Below, one piece after another: positions 32,090 to 42,815 of a DNA stretch of 64,000 nucleotides. Location of the stretch: contig WFMF01000003.1 of NCBI GenBank assembly GCA_011033025.1, positions 310,001 to 374,000 on the forward strand, written 5' to 3'. The DNA is from Beroe forskalii. Its lineage: Eukaryota; Ctenophora; Nuda; Beroida; Beroidae. The position numbers were made by a program, and so were the translations under genes. The notes beneath the pieces were generated by a model. The model had not been told where the DNA came from. It saw only the letters and a program-made list of their open reading frames with translations, and did no database searches. Every line of letters begins with the position of its first letter. The first letter of the stretch is position 1.

Positions 32090-33425
32090 TATATAATAAT
32101 AATATATATCATGATAATTGGGACCCAATTTAAAACGATGAGATCTCAAGAACGGGAAATGGTAGAGCCATGATCGAGGTCACGTTTTGTTCATCTAAGA
32201 TGGAAGTTTGGCTTAGGCTATAAGAGAAGTTCTGGTGACGTCATTATCACGTCACTATGACGTCATCAACTAAGCGCAATTTTATTGCTGTTTTAGTGAA
32301 AATAGGCCATTTTTAAGCGCATTTTTCACCAAGAAGGAAAGGAGATAGCTCTCTGATTTTTCAGAATGATTTTTAGCAAATTTAAAGAGCTTTCAGAAAA
32401 TCATATGGATTATTGGGCTATCTCGATTTTTCACCGAGATATACGCGATTTCCTAAGGTACGGTGAAAAATCGATTTCCAAATTATTGGACATAACTTAA
32501 ACGAGTGAGATGTCAAGAACTACGACTTATCTTGAGATGAGACCAGCCAAAGTATGTTGTGCTAAGGCGGAATTGTGGCTTAGGCTATATGGGAAGTTGG
32601 TTTGAGCCTATTTGGGTGCTGTGATGACGTCATAAAAATCGCATAAAACCACTAAAAAAGCGTATTTTGCGATAGAACGCTATTTTGCGCTGCTTTGAAC
32701 ATCTCTAGCTCAAAGAGTTTTTATCGGATTATGTTTTAATTTAATAAGCTGCTTTCAGACCTTGAGATTCAGCTATAAAACGAGTTTCGGGGCGATCGGT
32801 CGAAGGTTGTTGTCGTGGGAGACTTCTAAAAATTGAACCGCAAATTGATTGAAAAAATTACGTTTATGACGAAAAATTATACTGTAATCCTATTCTGTGA
32901 TACGATGGTCAACTGATAATGGTTTTTCTATGTCTCACAGTGAATAGGGATGGGAAATATACGATGAACTAGTGGAGCACGTGAGTTCACGCGGACGTTT
33001 TGTAGAAATTAGGGGATTTAAAGAAATTGATATTTACACGGGATTTTCGACTTGATTACGTTGAAATGAGTTCAAATACGACTAATGCACATGAAATAAG
33101 ATGCATGTGCTATACTTCAGCACGTGAGTACACACGGACGTTTTGTAGAAATTAGGGGATTTAAAGAAATTGATGTTTACACGGGATTTTCGACTTGATT
33201 ATGTTGAAATGAGTTTAAATACGACTTATGCACGTGAAATTAGATCTGGTTGCTATATTTCAGCACGTGAGTACACACGGACGTTTTGTAGAAATTAGGA
33301 GATTTGAAGAAATTGATATTTACACGGGATTTTCGACTTGGTTACGTTGAAATAAGTTCAAATACGACTTATGTACGTGAAATAAGATCTGGTTGCTATA
33401 TTTAAGCACGTGAGTTCGCGTGGAC
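32090..33425 (+). repeat. Diverged copy of the ~1-kb repeat family of 60.8-63.6 kb
   Basis: The order of words matches the right end of the window: gataattgggacc, aagaacgggaaatgg, catgatcgaggtc, atctaagatgg, ggctataagagaagtt, TGACGTCA sites, then cacgtgagttcacgcggacg and ttttgtagaaattagg. The internal gacgtcat-bearing stretch appears twice (near 32240 and 32620). The last 450 bp is a ~142-bp tandem (next entry). No coding potential seen. Confidence 0.7.
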
Positions 33426-33430
33426 AATTT
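32975..33430 (+). repeat. ~142-bp tandem (cacgtgagtacacacggacg)
   Basis: Units begin near 32977, 33119, 33262 and 33403, each with cacgtgagt-acac-cggacgttttgtag, then gaaattgatatttacacggg and cgacttgattacgttgaaat. The same head word occurs once or twice per unit in the 60.8-63.6 kb copies. Confidence 0.85.
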
Positions 33431-33485
33431 GTAGAAATTAAGAAATATATCAATTCTAGTAATTCCAAGTTAGAATAACGTAGTT

Positions 33486-33615
33486 TTGGACTTCGTCAGG
33501 GTGAGTTACGTGGGTTCGGCTTGCGTGTGGGCTAGTTACGTGGGTTCAGACTACGTGAGGGCAAGTAACGTGGGTCCAAACTGCCTTTGGTTAAGTAACA
33601 TGGGTTCAAACTACA
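33486..33615 (+). repeat. ~36-bp tandem (agttacgtgggttc)
   Basis: Four units of gtgagttacgtgggttcg, gactacgtgagggcaagta and similar words. Ends just before the MITE. Confidence 0.75.
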
Positions 33616-33631
33616 TACATCTGTCAAGATA

Positions 33632-33778
33632 TCACCACCAAAACCGTTGGACGGTTGGTCTAGTAACCCCCCGCGGGTTTGGATGTGACAACGGAACCTG
33701 AAAAGAGACAAAATGGGCTGATCACATCCAAACCAGCGGGGGGTTACTAGACCAACCGTCCAACGGTTTTGGTGGTGA
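33632..33778. mobile_element. TA-flanked hairpin MITE, 57-bp arms
   Basis: The arms 33632-33688 and 33722-33778 are reverse complements with one mismatch in 57 bp, around a 33-nt loop. Ends read TCACCACCAAAACCGTTGGA. TA flanks both ends, compatible with Tc1/mariner-type insertion, though TA is itself palindromic. Near-perfect arms indicate a young copy or strong hairpin conservation. No coding capacity. Confidence 0.8.
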
Positions 33779-33785
33779 TATACTA

Positions 33786-34873
33786 ATGATGAAAAATAAT
33801 TTGTGCTATAATAGTTTGTGCTGTAAAAGTTTATCATTCAATTGAATTGAATTCTATTGTAAGGCGATGGACTTAATGTACAAACGACATGACGGAGAAC
33901 GAAAGAACTGAAATGGTGTTTTTCGAATCCTCTGATAGTACCTGCAGCTGCGTATGGTTTCTGCTGAATGCCGTAGATCACAACCAAAACAATCTTCAAT
34001 GCTCCCCGTGCCAAAGGTCAGTATTCTACAATGTGAGTAGGGCATGTCGTTGATATTTCTTGACGGTTTTGCTGAGTAAAACAAAATGTTTGATCATTGA
34101 CTGCTCTGTCGACGTCCTCTTTTTGCAACTTTTTTGCCCCTCTCCCTCCCTGGTTTCATAAAATCCCTATCCTGTGTAAGGACTGACATGATAGCACAGA
34201 TGTGAGCTTTGCTCACTTGGCTGCAGGTCTCTTAGTCTAAAGAAATCTTATTACAAGACTAGACTGTCAAAGAATCAAGTAAAGACACCATTTCCCACTA
34301 TAAATAGTACCAAAAAAGCATCTCCAGACAGTTAGAAGATATGACAGGACTTTCTACTTTCCAGTTGCGAGCTTGAGAGGGTACAGTTGATTGAACTCTT
34401 CCCTGTCACATGCCTGATTTCGGAGGACTTCTCATCCGAAGGAAAAAGTTGAATCTTCATAGTTCCTCCCCCTTGGATGGTGTTTAGTTCCTCCCCCTTG
34501 TAGTTGTAAAACTAACATTTCATTAAATGCACCTCTGGTGCCCTTCATTGCACCTTACCAGCCCCTTGGACGATTCTTTATAGTGGTTGTCAGATCAGCA
34601 GATCAAGGATTTTATGCTCTAAAATGGCCACTTAAACCCATTTATACTTAATAAATTGCATCAAATTCGAAAAACCCAAATCACAGTCCATGACTGGAAT
34701 AAAGTCTCCTCGAGTTCCCGACGGGAACTGAAAAATGAAAAACCGAACTGATATTTTTAATAAAATCTGAAACTTAACAAACTCTGGCAATGGTACCTGA
34801 TTCATGAAGTAAAACAATATAACTCAAGCAGCTATCAGAGCTTACCAATATCATATTGCATTTTTGATGTCAT
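33786..34873. other. Intergenic; no gene seen
   Basis: Unique-looking. A small duplication of gttcctcccccttg occurs near 34460 and 34489. Confidence 0.45.
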
Positions 34874-35414
34874 CAAAGACCTGGTTCGCCAATATTTGTT
34901 TTATCAGTTATATTAACTCATACTCAGGAGACTGTAAGACCTTGGAGCATGCTTCGGCACACCTGTGCTCTGACTTCGAGTGAAGTTGGGATCTGTGTTG
35001 ATTGATCTTCGGATTGATTCATTACTCTTGTACTTCTGTATTCTCATACTCAGATAACATGGTTAAGGACGGGAAAGACACTCTCTGGAAGTTTGAGGAT
35101 GGACTACGGACAAAGACCTCTATCATGTGATTTCTAGCATCAAAAATGTGGGAGGAGGATCGTTGGGCGCCCATAAAACGACGTTTAACTCCGCCTAAGC
35201 CGGTCGTGACTCCATTTCATAACACCAGAATGGAGGTAAGCCCGGGACCACATAGCTAGAACTACACTATTGAAGAAGACTTCCTATCACCCAAAGTCTC
35301 TTCGAGTTCTAACACTAGTCTAAGACTCTCTTCTGGATGGCATGGTGGCTCAACTCAAGGGTAGTGTGCCTGTGTGACTCAAAGACCTGGTTCGCCAATA
35401 TTTTTTTATCAGTT
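34874..35414 (+). repeat. Direct repeat pair ~35 bp, 0.5 kb apart
   Basis: 34874-34909 and 35380-35414 share caaagacctggttcgccaat followed by att-t-ttatcagtt. Nothing recognisable lies between them. Confidence 0.75.
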
Positions 35415-35493
35415 CAATTCAGTTTAATAAGTTAATAACAGTAACACCAGACTGAATCAGTTCTGCTAAAGTAGGTACAGATTTTCAGCTCGA

Positions 35494-35548
35494 TGTAAAA
35501 CCTTAAAAATTTTCGCTCGATGTAAAACCTTAAAATTTTTTTCCACGC
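35494..35548 (+). repeat. Short tandem duplication gctcgatgtaaaacc
   Basis: Two adjacent copies of gctcgatgtaaaaccttaaa with slightly different AT tails. Confidence 0.8.
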
Positions 35549-35656
35549 ACTGGAGCACTATACTATAGCTAAAAACTTGCTGCGTTTGCGCGGAAATGAA
35601 AAGTCTCTGTCGTCCGTTTGTATGTTTGCTGATTAATAAAATTATTATATTCTCAG

Positions 35657-35778
35657 GCACTGGATCAAAGCCCCAAGTTTCACAGAAGATAATGAAACAG
35701 GCACCCTACCTGCACTTGGGGTACCATTTCCTGCGGATGTTGCCCAAAACGTAGCCTTGTAATCTCCTATGGCCACAG
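35657..35778 (+). other. Exon-like island (terminal exon candidate)
   Basis: A tattctcag acceptor-like site precedes it and ACAG/GTGAGT, a near-ideal donor, follows. One plus frame reads HWIKAPSFTEDNETGTLPAL and continues 14 more residues to a TAA at 35760. The opposite strand is also open and has a plausible acceptor and donor (AAGTGCAG/GTAGGG), reading GDYKATFWATSAGNGTPSAG. Base composition is higher in GC than the neighbourhood. I recognise no family and cannot decide the strand, so this may be a gene remnant or chance. Confidence 0.2.
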
Positions 35779-36084
35779 GTGAGTAATGTGGGTAATTCAA
35801 AAAACCCATGAAATTGAATTGCAAACGAGGAAATTCTGTGGATCTTGGTTCCATTGCTATATAATATACATGGCCATGTTGTTTTCGAGCGTGCTCCATA
35901 CGTATAACCAACACTGATCACTGATGTTGAATCAAAACCAGAGATGGAGTTACCTATATAAACACGCGGGAAAGTCTTTCTCTGAAAAGTCCATCAGTAG
36001 TTTTCGAAAGTTCATCTTTAGTTTTATATCCGGATTCCGACACGCTGAATTACTGAATGTGACAAAACTTAACTAAACATGCTT

Positions 36085-36230
36085 ACACTGTTTATTTACC
36101 CCGTTTGGTGTTAATTTACCCCGTTTATTTACGCTGTTAACTACCATGTTTATTTACGCTGTTTGTTATTAATGTTTACCCTGTTTATTTACCCTGTTTA
36201 TTTACTTACTCAATTTACCCTGTTTTATCT
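36085..36230 (+). repeat. Degenerate cctgtttatttac tandem
   Basis: About nine copies of a 12-15 bp word (tgtttatttaccctgtttat). Leads directly into a perfect hairpin. Confidence 0.8.
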
Positions 36231-36233
36231 ACT

Positions 36234-36269
36234 CCATTTAACGTACATAGGCAAATGTACGTTAAATGG
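36234..36269. repeat. Perfect 15-bp-stem hairpin
   Basis: CCATTTAACGTACAT (36234-36248) pairs perfectly with 36255-36269 across a 6-nt loop. It stands two bases outside the large inverted repeat starting at 36271. Confidence 0.9.
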
Positions 36270-36410
36270 AAACGGTTTGCAACTGTATTCACTATACAGC
36301 TGTTGTTACAAGGTGCTGATTTAGGGGGGGGTCACCCCTCATATTTTGGAAAACACGAATTTGAGTTATAAGTTGACCAGGATGGCAAGGGCGTGTACCA
36401 ACATTTTGAG

Positions 36411-36624
36411 CCAGATAACATTTTTTTGCAGTTCCAGAGGAGTCAGAGGTTTCGAACATGAATAAATTGGTGCGAACCATAATTTCTACTACAAAACCAA
36501 AGACACCAGAAATGACTGATAAAGCAGATTTTCTTGCAGTTTGCTCTGGAAATTTGCTGTTTTCGTCAGTATCTACAGTCACCATATATGCAGTGGTGAT
36601 TTTGATGGTGTTCTTGAGTCCATA
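36411..36624 (-). other. Arm-specific insertion with open minus frame
   Basis: This ~215-bp segment interrupts the left arm and is missing from the right arm. On the minus strand it is open throughout and includes TDENSKFPEQTARKSALSVI, with a tgactgtag acceptor-like site just upstream. It could be a captured exon fragment. No family recognised. Confidence 0.25.
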
Positions 36625-36779
36625 GGCCCAATATTGCCCATATGAGGCCTCGTAGCATAAATGGCGTCAGTATTATCACTTTCAGTCCAGTGAGTGCGTT
36701 GCTATTTTCTTACTCTCTTATCGCAACGTTTATCAGTTATGTGACTGCTGTACATCGTGCAACCTTGTTTAGCATTGAA

Positions 36780-37646
36780 ATGGGTAGTACAATTACATCG
36801 CAGTGGGACCCTCAGGACGTAGAGGAATTGAAGAAAAGCAGTGTGGATCACATCCAGGAGACACTCCAGGAGCTCGGTGTGGAGAGTACGGGGAAACTCA
36901 GCATCTTTGTGATCAGCAAGCTGAAGAAGGACAGAATTTTCACGTTACTGCTTGATACTCTCAGTATGCTGGATAACCTGACGTGTCATGTTGTAAACAG
37001 CTCGTACACACCCCGTGGTATGACTGCCGAGCTTCTGGAAGCTCAGAGGAAGATCATCTCGCTCCAGTCAGAGCTACTTGAGTGCAAGCAAGAGAAGTTG
37101 GACTCAGTCAAGACTGTAGTATAGTCATCAGTGCGCGAGACCGTGAAAGAAGAGATCAAATCCTTCAGTGCAGTTGTCCAGATTGGTACAGGAGGCTCAC
37201 AGAAGCCTTTGAGCCAATTGGTGCTGAAGAAATTCGTTCAGGACATTGTTAAGACTGAAGATCGCGGCAATGACGTCATGACTTTTGGAATGAGTGACGA
37301 GGAAAATGAAGACACGAGTGCCAAGGTCAGCGAGCTGTTCGGTGCGTTGGGGGAGAAACCACGAATCGATGTCTGCAGAGTGGGGAATCATGTTCCCGAT
37401 GGCTCACCGAGGCCGGTGAAGGTAGTGTCTACGTCCTCGACCGTAGCAGATCAGCTGATGCAGAAGGGGAGGAGACTCAGTCTGGAGAAGTACAAGAGGG
37501 TGTACGTGAATCTGGAACGTTCACTGGAGCAAAGGGAGCAGCGCAGGGAGCTGGTGAAGGAGGTCAAACGGTTAACGGATTTGGACAAGCGTCACTTCAT
37601 CAGAAATGGGAAGGTGTGTAGTGTCGCCCTTACCTTACCTTATTGA
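36780..37646 (+). pseudogene. LINE ORF1-like gene with one in-frame stop
   Basis: The frame starts at the ATG at 36780 (MGSTITSQWDPQDVEELKKS) and runs 289 codons. One TAG, codon 115 at 37122-37124, interrupts it. Downstream residues align with the 22-kb gene: ETVKEEIKSFSAVV against ETVKEEFKTYSSVV, GEKPRIDVCRVG, RPVKV, RSLEQR and HFIRNGKV. N-terminal halves differ, as is usual for this family. The order is a helical N-terminus, short coiled coil (81-114), RRM-like fold, then C-terminal motif. Codon 115 may be a true disabling change or a sequencing difference. No reverse transcriptase follows. Confidence 0.75.
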
Positions 37647-37657
37647 ACCTTATTGAT

Positions 37658-37683
37658 CTGTTTAGTAGGATCCTACTAAACAG
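37658..37683. repeat. 26-bp perfect palindrome centred on GGATCC
   Basis: CTGTTTAGTA, GGATCC, TACTAAACAG read the same on both strands. It lies 12 bp after the end of the ORF1-like frame. Confidence 0.95.
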
Positions 37684-38008
37684 GTCAGCAACTTGATAGC
37701 GGCGCGTATGTGTATTGTGTTTTTTGAAACGTGTGTTTTGAGTGTGAATCCTGGATTTTAACATGTGTTTTTGTGTCGACAGATGGAGTAACTTAGCGTT
37801 CAAGTGGGCGGACACAAAACTTAATTGTTTTCCCAATCATTTCAACCATTCCTGGTGTTTTATAAGTAGCGCTTGATATAAGAGTCCTTGATTGGCGTGC
37901 AGCACCCAATTTTTGGTCGATTTCAATGATTATTTAATGTATATTATATTTTGTTTAGAAGCCCTCTGCGGTACCCTTCTTAGGTTTGTTTTCAAACAAA
38001 CAAAACAA

Positions 38009-38305
38009 CAAGAATTGCGCCTGCCGGTGCTTTTCTTGTTGTCCGTTGTTCCCGTATGCAGGCGCTTAATTTCCCTCTCCTATGTGCTTGATTTAACGCG
38101 CGCACGCACGTGGGCGTTTAATCGGTCCGGATGCACGTGGCAAATTCTACGCGCGCAATCACCACAATTCGTACAACTCTTAGAAGTTTCGTTTTGTTGC
38201 GCGCCGTTCCCAGTTTCATAACCACGTAGTTCATTTTTGTTACGCGTTACATTTTCTTTGCTGTTGACATCAAGCCGTCGCACCTTATTGTTGCATCTTA
38301 AATCC
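38009..38305 (+). repeat. Dispersed caagaattgcgcctgccgg family, copy 1
   Basis: Shares with 50351-50740 the words caagaattgcgcctgccgg, gttcccgtatgcaggcgctt, aatttccct, gcgcgc clusters, tacgcg and catcaagcc, in the same order. Similarity is patchy (perhaps 65 percent). GC-rich with many CpG against AT-rich flanks. No frame is shared, so probably not coding. Family unknown. Confidence 0.65.
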
Positions 38306-38632
38306 TTTTGCATGAATTGAAGAGGTCAATAAACATGAAAATAGAAATGATGGGCAGGTACCGGAATGAAAAAGATTGCAGATTTGGATATAATTACGGG
38401 GAAAACTTCTGCTCAATTCCTTGGACCAATCATCATGATCCATCGTCACACTCAAATCATGAATTCATTGTCAGTTAGATGCTCAAACCGAAAAAAACCC
38501 AAATGTTTCAATCTCCAATCGAAACCGTGAAAATCAATAAATATTTTGAATTCATTATTTTAGCGTGAAAAGATTTGATGAAATCGATCTGGCAAGATTT
38601 TGAAAAAAAATCAATTTCAAGGTTGGCATGAG
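38306..38632. other. Intergenic; no gene seen
   Basis: AT-rich unique-looking DNA. Confidence 0.4.
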
Positions 38633-38701
38633 CTGAGCATCGAACCCAAATTCCCGTCAGCTAACTGCAGTGTACAGTTTCACTCGATGCCACTACACCA
38701 A
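38633..38701 (-). repeat. tRNA-like segment, possible SINE head
   Basis: On the minus strand it reads tggtgtagtggcatcgag, an A-box-like word, and about 35 nt later gggttcgatgctc, a B-box-like word. Stems are not well formed, so it is a decayed tRNA-derived sequence at best. Confidence 0.4.
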
Positions 38702-38724
38702 AAACTCCAAAATGCCCCGACTTG

Positions 38725-38990
38725 ACTGATATTATAAAGGAGCAGTTGCATGATATCTTACGCCATTTGTGGAAATTTCTCCCCCATATTTAGAGATTTC
38801 TCCCCCATTTTTAGAGATTTCTCCCCCATTTGTAGAGATTTCTCCCCCACTCGGGCACTTTTCAGAATTAACAGTACGGATAAAGGTAGTATACACAAAT
38901 TCTCCCACAATCCTCCAAACCACGATCTCTACTAACCCTCTCATTTGCCTTTTTGTAAAACAAAAACGCAATTGGAGAGGGAAAAAATCG
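38725..38990 (+). repeat. Dispersed family with ctcccccatttttagagatt tandem, copy 1
   Basis: The order tgatattataaaggagca, cgggcacttttcagaatta, aaccacgatctct, ccctc, ttgcctttttgt and a complementary acaaaaacgc tail matches 54640-54830. This copy has gained four tandem 22-bp units (gagatttctcccccattttt) at 38768-38855. Confidence 0.8.
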
Positions 38991-39452
38991 TAATTTTACC
39001 GGGAGGAGCAAAGGTTTTTATGTGCTAAAATGGCCAAATAAAGTCCAATTCACTGATAAATTGGTTTGTCCATCAATTTACCCTAAATGATTGGCAGAAC
39101 AAGTTTGAGGCTCATATCTCCAAAAATGTGGCCATAATGGCCATCTTTAGGCCCATAATAGGCCCCTGGCCTACTGCAGCCACTTTGGCGCGCGCTTATC
39201 GAATGCAATAGAAATAAATTAAAAGCTCTAGCTAAGCTCTATCTCCATCTGGCGAAATTTTTTTTTTGGAATTTGGACGTATTTTTTGCTCTGAGGCCTC
39301 ACATGGGCAATGTTGGACCTATGTTGGTACACGCCCGGGCAATCCTGGCCAATCTCAAATCCGTGTTTTCCAAAATATGAAAGTTGACCCCCCCCCCTTT
39401 AAATCAGCACCTGGTAATAACAGCTGTATAGTGTATACATTTGCAAACCGTT

Positions 39453-40530
39453 ATCATATAGACAAGTATGTCACGTGTAACGTCGCCCCGTAATAGCAAT
39501 ACAGGTATAGATGTGGCTGCTATACATTTTTGAGAGTAATTGCAATTGCCAATGGCGCGATGTACACCATGAGAGGTTACATCGTTCTCCCTTTTGATAT
39601 TGTACACTTTGTTTTGTCGGTCGTTCAGTGTTCACATTCCGATGCATTGGTCTGTTGCAGCTGATTTGTACATTACCAACTACGTTATACATTCAGATGT
39701 GATTGGATTAGTGAGAATGTGGGAAAGTGTGCGTATTGAATATTCACATCGTGATCGTATCTTTTGGAATTTGGATTTGTTTGTATCATTGCCTTTGCAG
39801 AAGTTTATCGATATGAACGTTTTGATACACAAATTATGTGATAACTGAATATGAATAATTCATAAACATGAAGTGATAAAGTGACTCATTGTCGTTCGTG
39901 TATATACGTGCAATTATACACTTGCTGAATTATAATTCACCATGCTGCCCCTCAGCTAAATTTTTGCCTGTCAATATGTTAATTATAGATTGAAACGGGA
40001 CAGAACTGCAACAACAGCTTTTTACTAGCAAATTTAGGGACAAAAAAAGTAATGGGGAGTACATTTTGTGAGCATTCAGCAGTCTGCAGTGCAGCGCATG
40101 TAACGTATTCTAGCTTTATGTTTAAGAGTGCATTAGTGTAAACTAAGCTTGCTTCTGTATACCATTTTTGTGTAAACTGTAACTGATGAGGGGACACTGG
40201 TGAATTAGGGTGTGGTGTGCCAGTTATACAGTACCAATCAGTATCTTTAGCTTCTCAAATTCTGATCAACTGATTGATCGGAGGATTTGATGCGTGATCG
40301 GTGTGTAATTTCTTGATGAATTTTGGGTTCTGGAGAGCTGGTGCTTCAATAATTATACTCCATACCTACCTTCAAGCGTACCTGCTATAAATTCCGCGCT
40401 TGTCAGCATGGCCATATGCTGTTAAGTGTACCTATCCAATGAATACCTTTCCAATGTACGGTAATTATATATTTCTTATAACAAATTGTAATCATTCTTG
40501 TTGAAATATTATTTGAATTTACATTGTCAG
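39453..40530. other. Intergenic; no gene seen
   Basis: AT-rich. No supportable coding or repeat feature beyond short words. Confidence 0.45.
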
Positions 40531-40622
40531 GTGATTGATCGATGGATCGAGTTCGACGTATATCCTGAAACTTCCTGCCGCGATGCCGTCTTGAGCCCTA
40601 TCAATCTTCTTTGCGTTCATAG
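40531..40622 (+). other. Exon candidate (92 nt)
   Basis: A ttacattgtcag acceptor-like end precedes it and ATAG/GTCAGT follows. The open frame reads VIDRWIEFDVYPETSCRDAV and continues to CVH in 30 codons plus two bases. The DVYxxxSC spacing is faintly reminiscent of PDGF/VEGF growth-factor domains, but it is too short to claim. It does not join in frame, without a stop, to the candidate at 41740. Could be chance. Confidence 0.2.
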
Positions 40623-41739
40623 GTCAGTAATGATAAAGAGATTTAACGCCTCCCACATGAACCTTCTTACTTTTAGGATTTCAAGATTTGTATTAATATT
40701 ATGTGACGGGTACCTTCTACCTATTTATGAAGTAGAGAGGGATAGAGAGTACATTTCAAATTTTACTGTGCTGTAAAATATTATAATTGAATTGAATTAA
40801 ATTATAAGGACATCATATAAAAAAGGGGTATACTAAGGCAAACTTTGATCGAAATAATTCCACATTTTTTGGGTTTTGGCAAATAAGTGCTTTATCGGAA
40901 ATAATTTGGGCGGACCAAGTTATTTGTTATTAGTGGACATGATCAGAAACCCCTCCCTTTTCATGTACAGTTTCTTGGATTTCACGTTGGCAGCCAATTG
41001 GGCAGTTAACGTTAGTTTGGGGTCGTTCACATATTACGGAATCAATTTTTGGTCATTTTCAACCCCTATCCCTCTGCCTCGTAATTAAACGTGATCAAAG
41101 CCAAACCCCCTCTTGAGGAGAATAGTACGACGTGGGGTGACATAGGCGGCTGCGATCCCCTTTTGGACAGACAACGTGAAAATGTCGCTAAGATGAAAGC
41201 TCGGATCCTAGCAAAATAACCTGATAAGGAATTATACAGGTTTTGAATGTAACCCGCCACCTCCTTAATTCAAAAATCTACATACGTCCCTGCCCCCCAC
41301 CTACTTGAGTTGACGCAATGAAGTAAATGGAAGGTGTAAAATAGTAAAATAGTAACATGTAAATACTCTAATATTGATTATTTCTCAACTTAGAAAAATT
41401 GTTGATGAATAAAATGTAGAGGAATGGTTTGAAAAATGTTGCTTTTGAGTCGATATTCTGGAAATTTTGCCAGAAAAATATCGAGAATTCGGGGCAAAAA
41501 TTTCAGAAACTTGTGTCGAAAACTGGATACTTCAATTACATAATCAACCACTGAAACACCCATCCCCCTCACTGCGACACTGCGCTAATTTGAAAATACG
41601 CTAATTTCGATGATTACGTAATATGTGAACGATCCCTTTGATGTAGGTACCAGGTACCTATAGAAAGCTGATTTTTGTTTTTTTCAGGTATAGCTGATAA
41701 CCCGAGTTCTTTGACAATTGACCATTTTTATTCTTTCAG
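40623..41739. other. Intergenic; no gene seen
   Basis: AT-rich unique-looking DNA between the two exon candidates. Confidence 0.4.
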
Positions 41740-42057
41740 ATAACAGCTGCTGCGGTCCAAGACGTCGTGCCAGTGTCCAACAGTCGGCTTAATAGTCGCA
41801 ACTCCAATTTCCTAGTTGCGGGAATGCGGGCTATGACCGAGACAACTGTGGCACTGGATTGGAACAAGTTCTCCCCTTTCTGCTTTTCTACTTTTCTGTC
41901 ATCAGCCCGTCATGTTACAACGATGACGGATGGCATACAAGACACCGATCACTGTAGCCCCTCATCCTTCTACATCGGGTACATCGACTGCCAGGTCTTG
42001 GTCAGTACAGTGAGTCGAGTACACAGTGGCCTTAAATATTCTCGTGAGAGGAGGTAA
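41740..42057 (+). other. Exon candidate (106 codons)
   Basis: A good acceptor-like tract (accatttttattctttcag) leads into the only frame of six that is open, ending at TAA 42055. It includes LNSRNSNFLVAGMRAMTETT and SSFYIGYIDCQVLV. Possible donors are CAG/GTCTTG near 41994 and ACA/GTGAGT near 42010. Base composition rises to about 50 percent GC. No family recognised. Confidence 0.22.
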
Positions 42058-42774
42058 TAATAATATCGTGACGTGCTTGACTCAGCATTTCGGGAACAAT
42101 TTATGTCCAAAATTCGTTCAAAGTTTCCCTGTAATTTTACTTACGGTGCTTAAGCCATTCTGTTAGTGTTAAGGTTTTTGTGCCATTCCAATCGTGGCGC
42201 CGAAATTTCCTAATTTCATAGTTTCATGATGATGAAACTCTTTGAGAAGGGGTCCGCTGTATAAAACGTTATATAACACGGTTCGAAGAGTCATCAATAA
42301 CATATAGCAACAATTTTTCACTTCATTTCTAAACGCCTGAGTTCATGAATTTTTTGTGAATTCCGTTGTATATGTTGCTGTTGTATATGTGCCGGTACCA
42401 CAGTTTTGAGTTTCATGACGGAGGGCGCCGGGTAATTAAGTTGATGCAATGGTACAGTGGTGGACAGAAAAAAATATGCATTTTTAGCATTTTCAGACTG
42501 CTTTCATAAATAAAAACAAAAAATTTTCATGTGAATAGATTGAAAGAGTTAATTTATTGACAGATTGCATTTGTTGTACTTGTATATGCTGCAATTTCAT
42601 TGTTTCAACATTCAATTACTGTAATATGTGTCACAATTTTGTCCCATTTTGGAATCTTCGTACTTTTCTCACGGCGCGAAAGATATTGCGCTGTGTGAAT
42701 TGTACTGTATAATAGTCTGTAAGCGCGCAGGAAAAATGCGCGCCGCGGGAAAACGAGTTTCCCCCGTCTATTGA
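42058..42774. other. Intergenic; no gene seen
   Basis: AT-rich. The minus-strand open stretch 42605-42901 shows no recognisable domain. Confidence 0.4.
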
Positions 42775-42815
42775 TAGCCATCCAGTCAGAAGAAATAGAC
42801 GGGGCAACGTCCGTC
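42775..42815 (-). repeat. 41-nt segment shared with 14588-14627
   Basis: Inverted match to the segment inside element E2, with one substitution and one indel. Surrounded here by gcgcgccgcggg words. Confidence 0.7.

Larger units (their letters stand above)
36271..39452. mobile_element. Inverted-repeat unit enclosing an ORF1-like pseudogene
   Basis: The left end AACGGTTTGCAACTGTATTC is inverted at the right end (to 39452). Pairing continues through ctatacagctgtt, aggtgctgattt and cgtgtaccaacat, then resumes with attgcccatatgaggcctc at about 36630 against 39300. The left arm is interrupted by ~215 bp (about 36411-36624) absent from the right arm. The arms are about 80-85 percent similar, so older than the 5-9 kb unit. 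No clear target duplication. The interior holds the ORF1-like pseudogene, a 26-bp palindrome, a tRNA-like segment and small repeats. Confidence 0.65.

Noticed and set aside
36642-36779. Upstream extension of the ORF1-like frame (MRPRSINGVS...)
   Set aside because: This part reads across the inverted arm of the enclosing unit. The internal ATG at 36780 fits the family start better.
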